From the NCBI GenBank assembly GCA_029976075.1, contig JARKNW010000001.1, forward strand, positions 1 through 64,000: a stretch of 64,000 nucleotides of DNA, written 5' to 3'. Shown in pieces: positions 10,233 through 19,355 of the stretch. The notes beneath the pieces are model-generated. The model searched no databases, was not told the DNA's origin, and saw only the letters and a program-made list of their open reading frames with translations. The position numbers were made by a program, and so were the translations under genes. Source of the stretch: Pleomorphomonas sp. GTDB lineage: Bacteria > Pseudomonadota > Alphaproteobacteria > Rhizobiales > Pleomorphomonadaceae. Position 1 is the first letter of the stretch; every line of letters begins with the position of its first letter.

Positions 10233-13200
10233 TCAGCTCCGGAGTACCCGATAGATGGCCGGAATGACCAGCACGGTCAGCAGCGTCGACGACGCGAGAC
10301 CGAACAGCAGCGATATGGCGAGCCCCTGGAAGATCGGATCGGTCAGGATCACCGCCGCGCCGATCATGGCGGCAAGCGCCGTCAAAAGGATCGGCTTGAA
10401 GCGGATGGATCCGGCCTCGATCAGGATATCGGCAAGCGGCCGTCGCACCACATGGGACACTCCCTCTTCGTCCGTCACCGTGACCTCGCGCGGCGCATGG
10501 CGAATGAAGTCGACGAGCAGGATGGAGTTGCGCACGATGATACCAGCCAGCGCGATGAAACCGATCATCGACGTCGCGGTAAACGGCGCATGGAACAGCC
10601 AGTGCCCTCCAAGGATGCCAATGAAGGTGAGCGGTATTGGCGTCAGGATCACCAGCGGCAGCTTGAACGAGCCGAACTGCGCCACCACCAAAATGTAGAT
10701 CCCGAGGATGGCGATGGCGAAGGCGCCTCCCATGTCGCGGAAGGTCACCCAGGTCACCTCCCATTCGCCATCCCAAAGCAACGTCGGCCGGTTCTCGTCA
10801 GCGGGTTGACCATGCAACGCGACAACCGGCTTCTCGAGCCCCGTCCAATCCTGCCGATCGAGCGCCTCCTGCACGGCAAGCATGCCATAAAGGGGCGCCT
10901 CGAAGCTACCAGCCAACTCGGCGGTGACCATTTCGGCAAAGCGACCGTTGTGCCGGAAGATCGGAAAGGAAGCCTTTTCCTCGCTCACCCTGACAACGTC
11001 GCCCAGTTCGACGACGCCGCGATCGCCGGGCAGCACATTGGCCGGAATGGGCGTGGTCAGCGCCGCTTCATCAAGGACCTTCTCACCCTTGGGGCGCTCG
11101 ACGACGATGGGGATCGCCGACCTGCCACCGCCGCGATGCGAATAGCCAACCGTCGACGAGCCTCCCAGAATGGAAAGCGTATCGAAAACATCGCTCTCCT
11201 CGACATGGAAGAAGTCGAGATCGTCGGTCGAAATGGTCGTCCGCAAGCGCCGGGCCGGCACGCCGAAGGAGTTGTCGATGTCAACGATGAACGGCACCTC
11301 GCGGAAGGCCGCCTCCACCTTCTCCGCCGTGCGGCGTCGGCTATCGGCATCCGGACCATAGATCTCGGCAAGTAAAGTTGCCATCACCGGAGGCCCCGGC
11401 GGCGGCTCGACCACTTTCAGCGACGTACCTGACGGCACCGTCAGTGCCATGACGCGTTGCCGCAGATCGACGGCGATGTCATGCGAAGCCCTGCTGCGTT
11501 CTCCCTTGGGCGTCAGATTGACCTGCACGTCGCCGAGCTGCGGCTCGGCACGCAGATAGGAGTGGCGAACGAGTCCGTTGAAGTTGAAGGGCGCCGCCGA
11601 TCCGGCGTGCGTCTGGGCGGACATCACCTCCGGCATTTCGAGCGCCACCTTCGCCACCGCCTGCGCAACCGCATCGGTCGCCTCGACCGACGAACCCTCC
11701 GGCAGATCGATGGTAACGGACAGCTCCGCCTTGTTGTCGAAGGGCAGAAGCTTCACCGTGACGTGCTTGGTGTAGAACAGCGTCAGCGAGCCGAGCGTCA
11801 GCACGCCAACGGCCAGCAGGAAGGCAAGGCTCTTGCCCCTGCTCGCCAGGATCGGCCGCGCCACGGTGGCATAGGCTCGCCCGAGGACGCCGCCGGAACC
11901 ATCATGCCCATGATGCAGGGGAGCCTTGCCGGACACCTTCAGCATCAGCCAGGGCGTGACGATTACCGCGACAAAGAAGGAAAAGATCATCGCCGCCGAC
12001 GCGTTGGCCGGAATGGGGCTCATGTAGGGGCCCATCATGCCGGAGACGAACAGCATAGGCAGCAGCGCCGCCACGACGGTCAGCGTCGCGACAATGGTCG
12101 GATTGCCCACCTCGGCCACGGCTTCAACGGCTCTGTCCCGCCGGCTGCCACCCCCCATCCCCCAATGACGGGAAATGTTCTCGATGACGACGATGGCGTC
12201 ATCGACGAGGATACCGATCGAGAAGATCAGGGCGAACAGCGACACACGGTTGAGCGTGTAGCCCATCACCTTGGCCGCGAACAGCGTCAGCAGAATGGTG
12301 ACGGGGATGACCACCGCGACGACCACCGCCTCGCGGAAGCCGATCGCCACCCACACGAGAACGATGATCGAAAGCGTCGCCAGCCCGAGATGGAACAACA
12401 GCTCGTTGGCCTTCTCATTGGCGGTCTCGCCATAGTCGCGCGTCACCTCGACGGTGAGGCTGTCGGGAATGAGATTGCCCTTGAGACTGTCGACGCGGGC
12501 AAGAATATCGTGGGCGACCGTCACCGCGTTGGCCCCGGCCCGCTTGGCCACGGCAAGCGTGACCGCAGGCGCGCGCTCGATCGAACCGTCGGCCGCCTTG
12601 CGGATGGTGGAAACATAGAGGTCGGCGGTGTCCTGGGCAAAGGAGACGTCGGCAACGTCACGCACATAGACGGGACGCCCATCGCGCGTCGTGAGCAACA
12701 GATTGGCGATCTCGGTCGGCGACTGCAGCGTCTCGCCAGCCACCACCTGGATTTCTTCGCCACCGTTTCTGACCGTACCAGCGGGAAATGACCTGTTGGC
12801 AGCGGTCACCTTGGCCGATAGCTGCTGCAGCGTCACGCCATAAAGTGCGAGGCGCGCCGGATCTGGCGCGATGCGGATGGCATCGCCTGTTTCACCCACC
12901 AGATAGGTCAGGCCGACATCATCGACCTTGGCGATCTCGCCGCGAAGCTCTCTGGCGACACGGGTTAGATCGGCTGCGGTGACGGAAGCCGCGGCTTCCG
13001 GTTTCGACGACAGCGTCAGCGTGACGATGGCCACGTCGTCGATACCGCGACCGACGATCCGCGGTTCGGCGATGCCAACCGGGATGCGATCGAGGTTGGC
13101 GCGGATACGGTCGTGGATGCGGAGGACGGCCGCGTCGGCGGAGGTGCCCACGAGAAAGCGGGCCGTCACCATGACCTGCTCGTCGCGGGTCTGCGAATAG

Positions 13201-13454
13201 ACGTGTTCGACCCCGTTGATCGCCTTGACGATGGTCTCAAGCGGCTCGGTGATCAGCTTCTCGGCATCCTCGGCCTTGAGCCCCGGAGCCGACACGTGAA
13301 TATCGACCATTGGGACCGAGATCTGCGGCTCTTCTTCGCGCGGCAGCGTCACGAGGGCAACGAGGCCAACCGCGAATGCGGCCAGCAGGAACAGTGGCGT
13401 CAGTGCCGAGCCGATGAAGGCGTGGGTGAGATGACCGGCAATACCGAGCTTCAT
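10233..13454 (-). CDS. RND-type efflux transporter permease
   Basis: Inner-membrane proton-driven pump of the AcrB/MdtB superfamily, 1073 residues. It has the usual topology: TM1 at about 12-35, a first periplasmic loop of about 300 residues, TM2-6 with the proton-relay pair in GILVDDAIVVIENI, a second large loop, and TM8-12 ending LTVLVIPAIYRVL. The text LPREEEPQISVP after TM1 is typical of the subgroup found in alphaproteobacteria with small MFPs. The ATG overlaps the MFP stop by four bases. No outer-membrane factor is encoded nearby, so TolC would be shared. Substrate unknown. Confidence 0.93.
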   Translation of the reverse strand: MKLGIAGHLTHAFIGSALTPLFLLAAFAVGLVALVTLPREEEPQISVPMVDIHVSAPGLKAEDAEKLITEPLETIVKAINGVEHVYSQTRDEQVMVTARFLVGTSADAAVLRIHDRIRANLDRIPVGIAEPRIVGRGIDDVAIVTLTLSSKPEAAASVTAADLTRVARELRGEIAKVDDVGLTYLVGETGDAIRIAPDPARLALYGVTLQQLSAKVTAANRSFPAGTVRNGGEEIQVVAGETLQSPTEIANLLLTTRDGRPVYVRDVADVSFAQDTADLYVSTIRKAADGSIERAPAVTLAVAKRAGANAVTVAHDILARVDSLKGNLIPDSLTVEVTRDYGETANEKANELLFHLGLATLSIIVLVWVAIGFREAVVVAVVIPVTILLTLFAAKVMGYTLNRVSLFALIFSIGILVDDAIVVIENISRHWGMGGGSRRDRAVEAVAEVGNPTIVATLTVVAALLPMLFVSGMMGPYMSPIPANASAAMIFSFFVAVIVTPWLMLKVSGKAPLHHGHDGSGGVLGRAYATVARPILASRGKSLAFLLAVGVLTLGSLTLFYTKHVTVKLLPFDNKAELSVTIDLPEGSSVEATDAVAQAVAKVALEMPEVMSAQTHAGSAAPFNFNGLVRHSYLRAEPQLGDVQVNLTPKGERSRASHDIAVDLRQRVMALTVPSGTSLKVVEPPPGPPVMATLLAEIYGPDADSRRRTAEKVEAAFREVPFIVDIDNSFGVPARRLRTTISTDDLDFFHVEESDVFDTLSILGGSSTVGYSHRGGGRSAIPIVVERPKGEKVLDEAALTTPIPANVLPGDRGVVELGDVVRVSEEKASFPIFRHNGRFAEMVTAELAGSFEAPLYGMLAVQEALDRQDWTGLEKPVVALHGQPADENRPTLLWDGEWEVTWVTFRDMGGAFAIAILGIYILVVAQFGSFKLPLVILTPIPLTFIGILGGHWLFHAPFTATSMIGFIALAGIIVRNSILLVDFIRHAPREVTVTDEEGVSHVVRRPLADILIEAGSIRFKPILLTALAAMIGAAVILTDPIFQGLAISLLFGLASSTLLTVLVIPAIYRVLRS

Positions 13455-14404
13455 GGCAGCACCACAGCATCACCAGCGACGACGCCGGAGAGGATTTCGA
13501 TATCCCCCCCATGTCTCTCGCCGAGCACCACCGTGCGATCGGTTTCACCGCCACCCGATGCGATGCGCAGCGTGTCAATTCCAGCGTGGCTCTTGATGGC
13601 GTCCGCCGGCACCATAATGGTCTGGCGGGTCCCGACAGGCACTCGGACCAGCAAGCGAGCATCGACGAAATCGGTCGGCAGATCAGGCACTTCGACATCG
13701 GCGGTCACGCGACCGCCTTCGATTTGCGGGTAGATCTTGACGAGCCGCCCCTGGAGCGGACCGGCGGTCGTTTCAACGGCGAGCGATGCCCCCTTCTCAA
13801 GCAGTTCGGCGTGGCGCTCGGGAATGGAAAGACGCAGGAAAAAGCCGCCGCCGCCCAGTGTGGCAACGCTCTCGCCGGCCATCACCACCGACCCCCTGGT
13901 GACCGGCACCGTCAGAATCCTGCCGTCGGCCGGAGCGAGTACATCACCCTCCGCGCCCTGCTGCACGATCACCTGCCGCTGAGCCTCGGTGGCAGCGATC
14001 TGGTTGCGAAACACGTCGACCTGCGTCCTGAGCTGATCGAGCCGCTGACCGGTGGCAACGCCCTTGTCGACCAGGGTCTGGCCGCGCGCCAGTTCTGCCT
14101 CGGCATTTTGCAACTGTGCGTCCAGCGCCTTGAGCTGAGCATCGAGAGCTGAAATCTGGAAATCCACCTTGTCGTCGCGCACCACGGCGATGCGTTGACC
14201 GGCTTTGACGCTGTCGCCCTCCGACACATCGAGCGACACCAACGTTCCGCCGACGCGAGCGCGCGCGGCAAGACTGTCACGCGCTTCGACGCGGCCATAG
14301 ACCGCCTTCCACTCCGGCACGGCCACCGGCTGGACAACCAGCGTACCCGCCTCGGCCAGCGAGACGAGACCGAGCGAAACGAGTCCGGTGAGGAAGAGGC
14401 GCAT
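13451..14404 (-). CDS. RND efflux periplasmic adaptor (membrane-fusion protein)
   Basis: 317 residues. It has a signal peptide (MRLFLTGLVSLGLVSLAEA), then a biotinyl-lipoyl-like domain (GRVEARDSLAARARVGG ... VSEGDSVKAGQRIAVV), an alpha-helical hairpin (about 75-130) and beta-barrel and membrane-proximal domains. It bridges the RND pump to an outer-membrane channel. The start at 14404 was chosen for the signal peptide; 37 upstream codons read as unrelated Ser/Arg-rich sequence. It lies between the DUF2892 gene (13 bases upstream) and the pump (four-base overlap), forming one operon. Confidence 0.92.
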   Translation of the reverse strand: MRLFLTGLVSLGLVSLAEAGTLVVQPVAVPEWKAVYGRVEARDSLAARARVGGTLVSLDVSEGDSVKAGQRIAVVRDDKVDFQISALDAQLKALDAQLQNAEAELARGQTLVDKGVATGQRLDQLRTQVDVFRNQIAATEAQRQVIVQQGAEGDVLAPADGRILTVPVTRGSVVMAGESVATLGGGGFFLRLSIPERHAELLEKGASLAVETTAGPLQGRLVKIYPQIEGGRVTADVEVPDLPTDFVDARLLVRVPVGTRQTIMVPADAIKSHAGIDTLRIASGGGETDRTVVLGERHGGDIEILSGVVAGDAVVLP

Positions 14405-14417
14405 CACGATCTCCCGA

Positions 14418-14618
14418 TCAGAAGGCAGTACCCGGCTTGACGCCGAGCTTGCGGAAAACGATCGCCGCCGGACAGAAGCCGGTGAAGGCCGATTGGATGA
14501 GATTGAACCCGACAAAGGCCGTCAACCAGACGAAGTACGGCGATACGAAGTAGGTGAGCAGCAGCGAGACGAGCAGCACGCTGCCGGCGAAAACGAGAAC
14601 GGCGCGATCAAGGGTCAT
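14418..14618 (-). CDS. DUF2892 (YgaP-like transmembrane domain) protein
   Basis: 66 residues with two membrane helices (about 6-24 and 28-45) and the family signature GFNLIQSAFTGFCPAAIVFRKLG. In YgaP this domain is joined to a rhodanese; here it stands alone. In other bacteria DUF2892 proteins sit in sulfide or persulfide-responsive operons controlled by ArsR-type BigR/SqrR repressors. The ATG has a full AGGAGG site (14625-14630). It is the first gene of an operon with the MFP and RND pump, behind an AT-rich palindrome at 14641. Confidence 0.88.
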   Translation of the reverse strand: MTLDRAVLVFAGSVLLVSLLLTYFVSPYFVWLTAFVGFNLIQSAFTGFCPAAIVFRKLGVKPGTAF

Positions 14619-14640
14619 CAGGCACCTCCTTTTAGATCGT

Positions 14641-14683
14641 ATATTATAATATTCTTATATACAGAACAGTGTAGGAAATGCAA
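14641..14683 (-). promoter_or_regulatory. Promoter with AT-rich palindromic operator for the DUF2892-MFP-RND operon
   Basis: ATATTATAATAT (14641-14652) is a perfect 12-bp palindrome in otherwise GC-rich DNA. On the minus strand TTGCAT (14683-14678), 16 bases, then TATATA (14661-14656) makes a plausible sigma70 promoter whose start point would lie in the palindrome. That layout suits repression by an ArsR-like regulator (BigR/SqrR sites are AT-rich palindromes). No regulator gene is adjacent. The rest of 14684-14849 shows nothing I can name. Confidence 0.55.
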
Positions 14684-14849
14684 GCGGTCACGTTCCAACG
14701 GCACACGGTCGCGCAAACGCGAAAAACCGCGATCGAGCTGTGTGCAAGGCTGCAGCAGCCCAAGGAGCCGGTCAATCCGACTTGATGCGAGAAAATCATA
14801 ATTTGTCTAGTTATTTCATCATGATAACGGAGCAATCCTCATCTTCGAT

Positions 14850-14889
14850 GACCACTGGCGGGTAGCCCGAGCCAAGCCCGCCGGTGGTC
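14850..14889. repeat. 13-bp imperfect inverted repeat upstream of the ROK kinase
   Basis: GACCACTGGCGGG (14850-14862) and CCCGCCGGTGGTC (14877-14889) form arms matching at 12 of 13 positions around a 14-base spacer, about 55 bases before the kinase ATG. No T-run follows on either strand, so it looks more like an operator or leader hairpin than a terminator. Confidence 0.45.
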
Positions 14890-14943
14890 GCTTTCCAGTT
14901 CGCTTTGGTGATAGCCTTCGCGTCGAATCTCGGAGAGGAACTC

Positions 14944-15837
14944 ATGGTCACAGCCTTCGACATCGGCGGCACGAAAATCGCGGCAGCCCGGGTTGCCCCC
15001 GACGGGGCAGCCGATGAAATCGGCCGTGTTCCGACACCCGTTCGCGACTATGACGCCTTCTGTGCCGCCATTGGCGAACTGGCAGGACCGGGCGACGAAC
15101 CGATCGGCATTTCGATCGCCGGCGTGATCGATCCTCGCGACGGGCGGCTTACTGTCGCCAACATTCCCTGCGCCGATGGAAAGCCTCTCGCCGCCGATCT
15201 CGAGGTGCGCCTCAACCGCCGGGTTCGCGTGCTCAACGATGCCAAGGCCTTCGGCTTGGCAGAAGCCACTCTTGGTTTAGGCAAGGGAAAAGCCTTGGTG
15301 TTGGCGGTGATCATCGGCACCGGGGTTGGCGGCGCCTTCGTGTTGAACGGGCGCCTCGTCATGGGCGCGACCGGCAGCGCCGGCGAATGGGGGCACGGAC
15401 CAGCGTCGGCGACGCGTACCGGAGCCAACCTGCCGAACATCCGTTGCGGCTGCGGCCAACCCGGCTGTGTCGACACGCTGGGCGGTGCGCGCGGTCTCGA
15501 GCGCCTTCATCGCCATCTTTCGGGCGTCGAAGCAACCAGCCCGGATATTCTCGCCGCCTGGCAGCAGGGAGAGCCGGAGGCGGTTCGCACCCTCGACGTC
15601 TATCTCGACGTGGTTGGCGGCGCACTCGCCAACACGGTGAACATTCTGGATCCCGACATCGTGCCGATCGGCGGTGGCCTCGCCCGCAATCGTGCCCTGA
15701 TTACGGCGATCGACGCCGAAGTGCGAGCTCGTACGCTCGGCCGACGGCCGGAGGTACTTTGCGTTCCAACCGAGACCGGACCGGAAAAGGGCCTTATCGG
15801 AGCCGCGCTCTACGCATCGGAAGCGACCTTCCCATGA
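14944..15837 (+). CDS. ROK-family sugar kinase (N-acetylmannosamine kinase / glucokinase type)
   Basis: 297 residues. The phosphate-binding DIGGTKIAAARV opens the protein. NDAKAFGLAE carries the catalytic Asp, followed by GTGVGGAFVLNGRLV and GEWGHGPA. The ROK zinc-binding loop is present as IRCGCGQPGCVDTLGG, and the C-terminal IVPIGGGLA motif is intact. Sugar specificity cannot be read from the sequence; NanK is the nearest feel. The start is preceded by GGAGAGGAA. Its stop overlaps the cutC start (ATGA), and EamA follows likewise, so the three are one operon. Confidence 0.85.
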   Translation: MVTAFDIGGTKIAAARVAPDGAADEIGRVPTPVRDYDAFCAAIGELAGPGDEPIGISIAGVIDPRDGRLTVANIPCADGKPLAADLEVRLNRRVRVLNDAKAFGLAEATLGLGKGKALVLAVIIGTGVGGAFVLNGRLVMGATGSAGEWGHGPASATRTGANLPNIRCGCGQPGCVDTLGGARGLERLHRHLSGVEATSPDILAAWQQGEPEAVRTLDVYLDVVGGALANTVNILDPDIVPIGGGLARNRALITAIDAEVRARTLGRRPEVLCVPTETGPEKGLIGAALYASEATFP

Positions 15838-16562
15838 CCACTCACATCGAAGTCTGCATCGACGATGTACTCAGTATTGAAGCCTGCGTGGAAGGCGGTG
15901 CTGACCGAATCGAGCTTTGTTCGGCCCTCGATCTTGGTGGCCTTACCCCCTCCCCGGGGCTGATCGCTGCCGCTGCGAAATCCTCCTTGCCCTCCCGCGC
16001 CATGATCCGGCCACGCGCCGGCGACTTTTGCTTCAGTGAGGCCGAAGTGGAGGTGATGCTGGCCGATATTGCGGCAGTGAGAGCGGCCGGTCTTGCCGGC
16101 GTGGTACTGGGAGCAACGACGACAAATCACCATCTGGATCGATCGATCCTGATGCGTCTCGTCGCGGCAGCCGGCGATCTGGGCAAGACGCTGCACCGTG
16201 CCGTCGATCTGTTGCCGGACCCCATCGCCGCTGTCGACTTCGCCATAGACCTGGGGTTTGATTGCATTCTCACATCCGGCGGAGCGCTTGCCGCGGAGGC
16301 CGGGGCCACGATGATCGCCGCCATGGTGGAGCGCGCCGCCGGGCGGATCGACATCATGGCAGGTAGTGGTGTCCGCCCAGAAAATGCTGACGCCATCCGC
16401 CGGGCGACCCGGGCCAACTGGCTGCATTCCTCTTGCGCTCGCTCTGTAGTCAACGGCAGCGACATCCGTCATTTTGGATTTGGATCAGCCGAACGCCGCC
16501 TTGCCGACACCGGTCGCATCCGGGCGCTGAAAGCGGCCGCAGTTTCTGGAGAACCCCGGTGA
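15834..16562 (+). CDS. cutC: CutC family protein
   Basis: 242 residues of TIM-barrel type. It has the CutC N-terminus IEVCIDDVLSIEACVEGGADRIELCSAL in pieces, TPSPGLI, MIRPRAGDFCFS, GVVLGATT, LHRAVDLLPDP and ILTSGGALAAEAG. CutC was linked to copper homeostasis in E. coli, but the assignment is disputed; recent views place it in sugar or nucleotide metabolism. Its position between a sugar kinase and an EamA permease, with four-base overlaps at both ends, fits a metabolic role better than copper. Confidence 0.9.
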   Translation: MTTHIEVCIDDVLSIEACVEGGADRIELCSALDLGGLTPSPGLIAAAAKSSLPSRAMIRPRAGDFCFSEAEVEVMLADIAAVRAAGLAGVVLGATTTNHHLDRSILMRLVAAAGDLGKTLHRAVDLLPDPIAAVDFAIDLGFDCILTSGGALAAEAGATMIAAMVERAAGRIDIMAGSGVRPENADAIRRATRANWLHSSCARSVVNGSDIRHFGFGSAERRLADTGRIRALKAAAVSGEPR

Positions 16563-17425
16563 CCCTCAGCGACAACATCAAGGGCGCCGTGCTCGCGGTT
16601 TGCGCCTTCGGCATCTTTTCGATCGCCGATACGATCGTCAAATACGAGACGCAGTTCCTGCCTGTTCCCGCCGTAACGGCGATGGTCACCGGCGCGGCGG
16701 CGCTGATCATCGCGATCTACGCCATTCTCAATGGCCAAGGGCGGACTCTCCTGCCAGCGACGCCGGCGTTCACTCTTGGCCGCGGCGCGCTTCTCGCAAG
16801 CGAAACGGCGATCATCTACTACGCCTTTTCCGCCATACCGCTGGCCGACGTTTATGTCCTGACCTTCCTGACGCCGATCTTCGTATCCGTGATCGCCATC
16901 ACTTTTCTTGGCGAGCGCCCGTCGCCCCTGGTGGCGATCGGCATCGTTCTCGGGTTCGCCGGAGTCCTAGTGGCCTTCCGCCCAGGCGCCATGGACGTTG
17001 GCATCGGTCATATCGCCGCTGCCGGATCAGCCCTGATCTTCGCCGTGACGCTGGTGATGATCCGAATCGCGCCGCCCCGAGAATCCGACCTCGCGCTGGT
17101 TATCAGCCCAATGGCCATTCTGGCATTGGCCAGCGGAACGATGACACTGCTGACGGTTGGCTTTCCGGCCATTTCAACCGGCGAGCTGGCACTCATCCTC
17201 GTCGCTGGTTTCTGCCTGTTTGCCGGCAATCTGCTGATTGTCCGCGCCTATCGTATTGGCGTGGCGTCTTTCCTTGCCCCTTTCCAATACTGCCTGATCT
17301 TCTGGGGAGCGCTCAACGGGTGGCTGGTGTTCGGAGCCTCGGTGGAACTGTTCACCTGGATCGGCGCGGCGATCATCGTCGCCGCCGGCCTCTTGGTACT
17401 CAGGGCCGACCGGGCGACCGCCTGA
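16559..17425 (+). CDS. EamA/DMT-superfamily transporter
   Basis: 288 residues with ten predicted membrane helices in two EamA repeats (boundary near residue 145), Gly/Ala rich with ALNGWLVFGE-like text (GALNGWLVFGAS) before the last pair. DMT proteins export or import small metabolites; the substrate is unknown. The GTG start at 16559 overlaps the cutC stop (GTGA). Coupling to cutC and the ROK kinase suggests a shared substrate, perhaps an amino sugar or derivative; this is inference. Confidence 0.88.
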   Translation: MTLSDNIKGAVLAVCAFGIFSIADTIVKYETQFLPVPAVTAMVTGAAALIIAIYAILNGQGRTLLPATPAFTLGRGALLASETAIIYYAFSAIPLADVYVLTFLTPIFVSVIAITFLGERPSPLVAIGIVLGFAGVLVAFRPGAMDVGIGHIAAAGSALIFAVTLVMIRIAPPRESDLALVISPMAILALASGTMTLLTVGFPAISTGELALILVAGFCLFAGNLLIVRAYRIGVASFLAPFQYCLIFWGALNGWLVFGASVELFTWIGAAIIVAAGLLVLRADRATA

Positions 17426-17563
17426 ACGAGGGGGCAGCACCCCTGCCCTCTCCGCCTTTGTTGCTGCGTCGCTTGCTTGATGAAGTTGAACTCAAGGGTT
17501 AGCTTTGCGTGACAGGCGTACCGACAGCGTGATCACTGGATAAACCCGCCAAGGGGAAGCGTC

Positions 17564-18394
17564 ATGGCCAAACTCGAGGGAACGGTTGCTGTCGTCACTG
17601 GCGCGGGCCGGGGCATCGGCCGGGAAATCGCCCTTCACCAAGCCCGCGCCGGGGCGAGGGTCGCAGCTCTTGCCCGTACCGCTCGCGAAATCGACGAAAC
17701 GGCCGCTTTGATCGCTGCCGAAGGCGGCAAGGCAATCGCCATCCCCGTCGACCTGATCGATCGAGCCGCCGTCGAAGCGGCCACTGCGCGCATCGTCGCA
17801 GAGCTCGGGCCGGTCGATACCCTCGTCAACAACCATGGTTCATTCCGTGCCTTTGGCCCGATCTGGGACTGCGATCCCGATACATGGTGGAGCGACATCG
17901 AGATCAATCTGCGCGGAACCTTCCACACCTGCCGCGCCGTGGCACCGGCGATGCGCGCCCGTGGACATGGTCGCATTGTCAACCTGGTCGGCGGCGGCAC
18001 CGGCAACAGCTTTCCCAACGGCTCCGGCTACGCCTCGAGCAAGGCGGCGATCATGCGTTTTACCGAGTGTTTCAACGACACGGTCAAGGATGCGGGCGTC
18101 CATGCCTTCGCCGTCGATCCGGGGCTGGTACGCACCGCCATGACCGAACTCCAGCTCTACTCGGACGAAGGCAAGAAGCATCTTCCCGACATTGAGCGGC
18201 TGTTCGACGAGGGCGTCAACGTTCCGCCAAGCAGGGCCGCCGCGCTCATCGCCGACATTGCCGCCGGACGCTTCGATAAGCTCGCCGGGCGCATGTTGCG
18301 CGGCGTCGAAGATCGCGACGCGCTGGAAAAGGCAATGGACGACCTCGTGGCCACGGACGGGCGGTCGCTTCGCCTCACCCGTCTCGATATCTGA
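17564..18394 (+). CDS. Short-chain dehydrogenase/reductase
   Basis: 276 residues, Rossmann fold. The TGAGRGIGREIA cofactor motif is at about 12-23, NNHG near residue 89, and the catalytic YASSK at about 155-159, followed by DPGLVRT. The catalytic Ser normally 13 residues before the Tyr is Gly here (VGGGTGNSFPNGSGY), unless a loop shift restores it, so activity may be atypical. AAGGGGAAGCGTC precedes the ATG. It stands alone, 138 bases after EamA and convergent with the dehydrogenase at 18408. Confidence 0.85.
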   Translation: MAKLEGTVAVVTGAGRGIGREIALHQARAGARVAALARTAREIDETAALIAAEGGKAIAIPVDLIDRAAVEAATARIVAELGPVDTLVNNHGSFRAFGPIWDCDPDTWWSDIEINLRGTFHTCRAVAPAMRARGHGRIVNLVGGGTGNSFPNGSGYASSKAAIMRFTECFNDTVKDAGVHAFAVDPGLVRTAMTELQLYSDEGKKHLPDIERLFDEGVNVPPSRAAALIADIAAGRFDKLAGRMLRGVEDRDALEKAMDDLVATDGRSLRLTRLDI

Positions 18395-18407
18395 AGAACC
18401 AGAGCCG

Positions 18408-19355
18408 TTACCCCACCGTCTTCGCTTCGGCCTGGGCCAGCAACGCCAGCACGTGGGCATGAGAGGCCTCGAAGGCCGCCTGCTCTTCCTCGGCAAATCG
18501 ACAGGCGACGACGGCCTCGCGTCCTGCCCGCCCGATGACGCAGGGCACGCTCATCACGACGTCGGAGACGCCATACTCGCCCTGCAACAGCGTACCGACC
18601 GGCAGCACGGACCGCTCGTTGCCGACGATCGCCCGGATGATGCGAAACACCGAAGCGGCGATGCCATGATTGGTGTTGCCCTTGCCGGCAAAGATATCGA
18701 GGCCGATCTGCAATACACGCCGCCGGACCTCGGCACGATCGATCAGCGGCAAGCCATTCAGTTCACAATAGCTGTCCACGTCCAATCCACAGACATTGCA
18801 CAGGCTCCAGGGAATGAAGCCCGTTTCGCTGTGGTCGCCGAGCACCCAGCCGAAGATGTTCTTGGGATCGATCGACACATGTTCGCTGACGATGCGCATG
18901 AAGCGGGCCGTATCGATGATGGTACCAAGGCTGATCACCCGTTCCTTCGGGAACGAGGAATGGCGCAATACCACTTGAACGAGGATATCGACGGGGTTGG
19001 TGACCATCAGCACGATGGCGCCGGGCGATGTCCTTTCCACCTCCAAGATGATCGACTTCATGATCGCGCTGTTGATCTGGGCCAGTGCGTCACGCGTCTG
19101 TCCGGGCTTGATCTGCGCACCGGCGGTGATCACCACGATGTCGCTGCCGGCGGAATCCGCGTAATCGCCTGCGATGAGGCGAGGATTCTGCGCGTAGATG
19201 AATGAGGTCGTGTGCGAGAAGTCCCAGAGTTCGGCTTGCGCCTTGGCGACGGCCTGATCGATCACCACGATCTCCGAGGCGACGCCGCTGTTGAGAAGAT
19301 GGCCGACCACCTCGGTGCCGACCGCTCCCATGCCGATGACCGTGATCTTCACCAT
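18408..19355 (-). CDS. Lactate/malate-type 2-hydroxyacid dehydrogenase (atypical active site)
   Basis: 315 residues. The NAD-binding GMGAVGTEVVGHLL motif is at the N-terminus, followed by ITAGAQIKPGQTR, NPVDIL, GTIIDTARF and the catalytic His in VLGDHSETGF (usual form GEHGDSE). In LDH the residue before KPGETR is Gln and in MDH Arg (position 102); here it is Ile, so neither lactate nor malate preference is assured and a bulkier 2-keto acid is possible. It reads away from the kdp operon. A second, different family member lies at 40378. Confidence 0.85.
   Translation of the reverse strand: MVKITVIGMGAVGTEVVGHLLNSGVASEIVVIDQAVAKAQAELWDFSHTTSFIYAQNPRLIAGDYADSAGSDIVVITAGAQIKPGQTRDALAQINSAIMKSIILEVERTSPGAIVLMVTNPVDILVQVVLRHSSFPKERVISLGTIIDTARFMRIVSEHVSIDPKNIFGWVLGDHSETGFIPWSLCNVCGLDVDSYCELNGLPLIDRAEVRRRVLQIGLDIFAGKGNTNHGIAASVFRIIRAIVGNERSVLPVGTLLQGEYGVSDVVMSVPCVIGRAGREAVVACRFAEEEQAAFEASHAHVLALLAQAEAKTVG

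Noticed and set aside
14644-14835. 63-codon minus-strand frame upstream of the DUF2892 gene
   Set aside because: It overlaps the promoter and palindrome, is Cys-rich, and has no support beyond being open.
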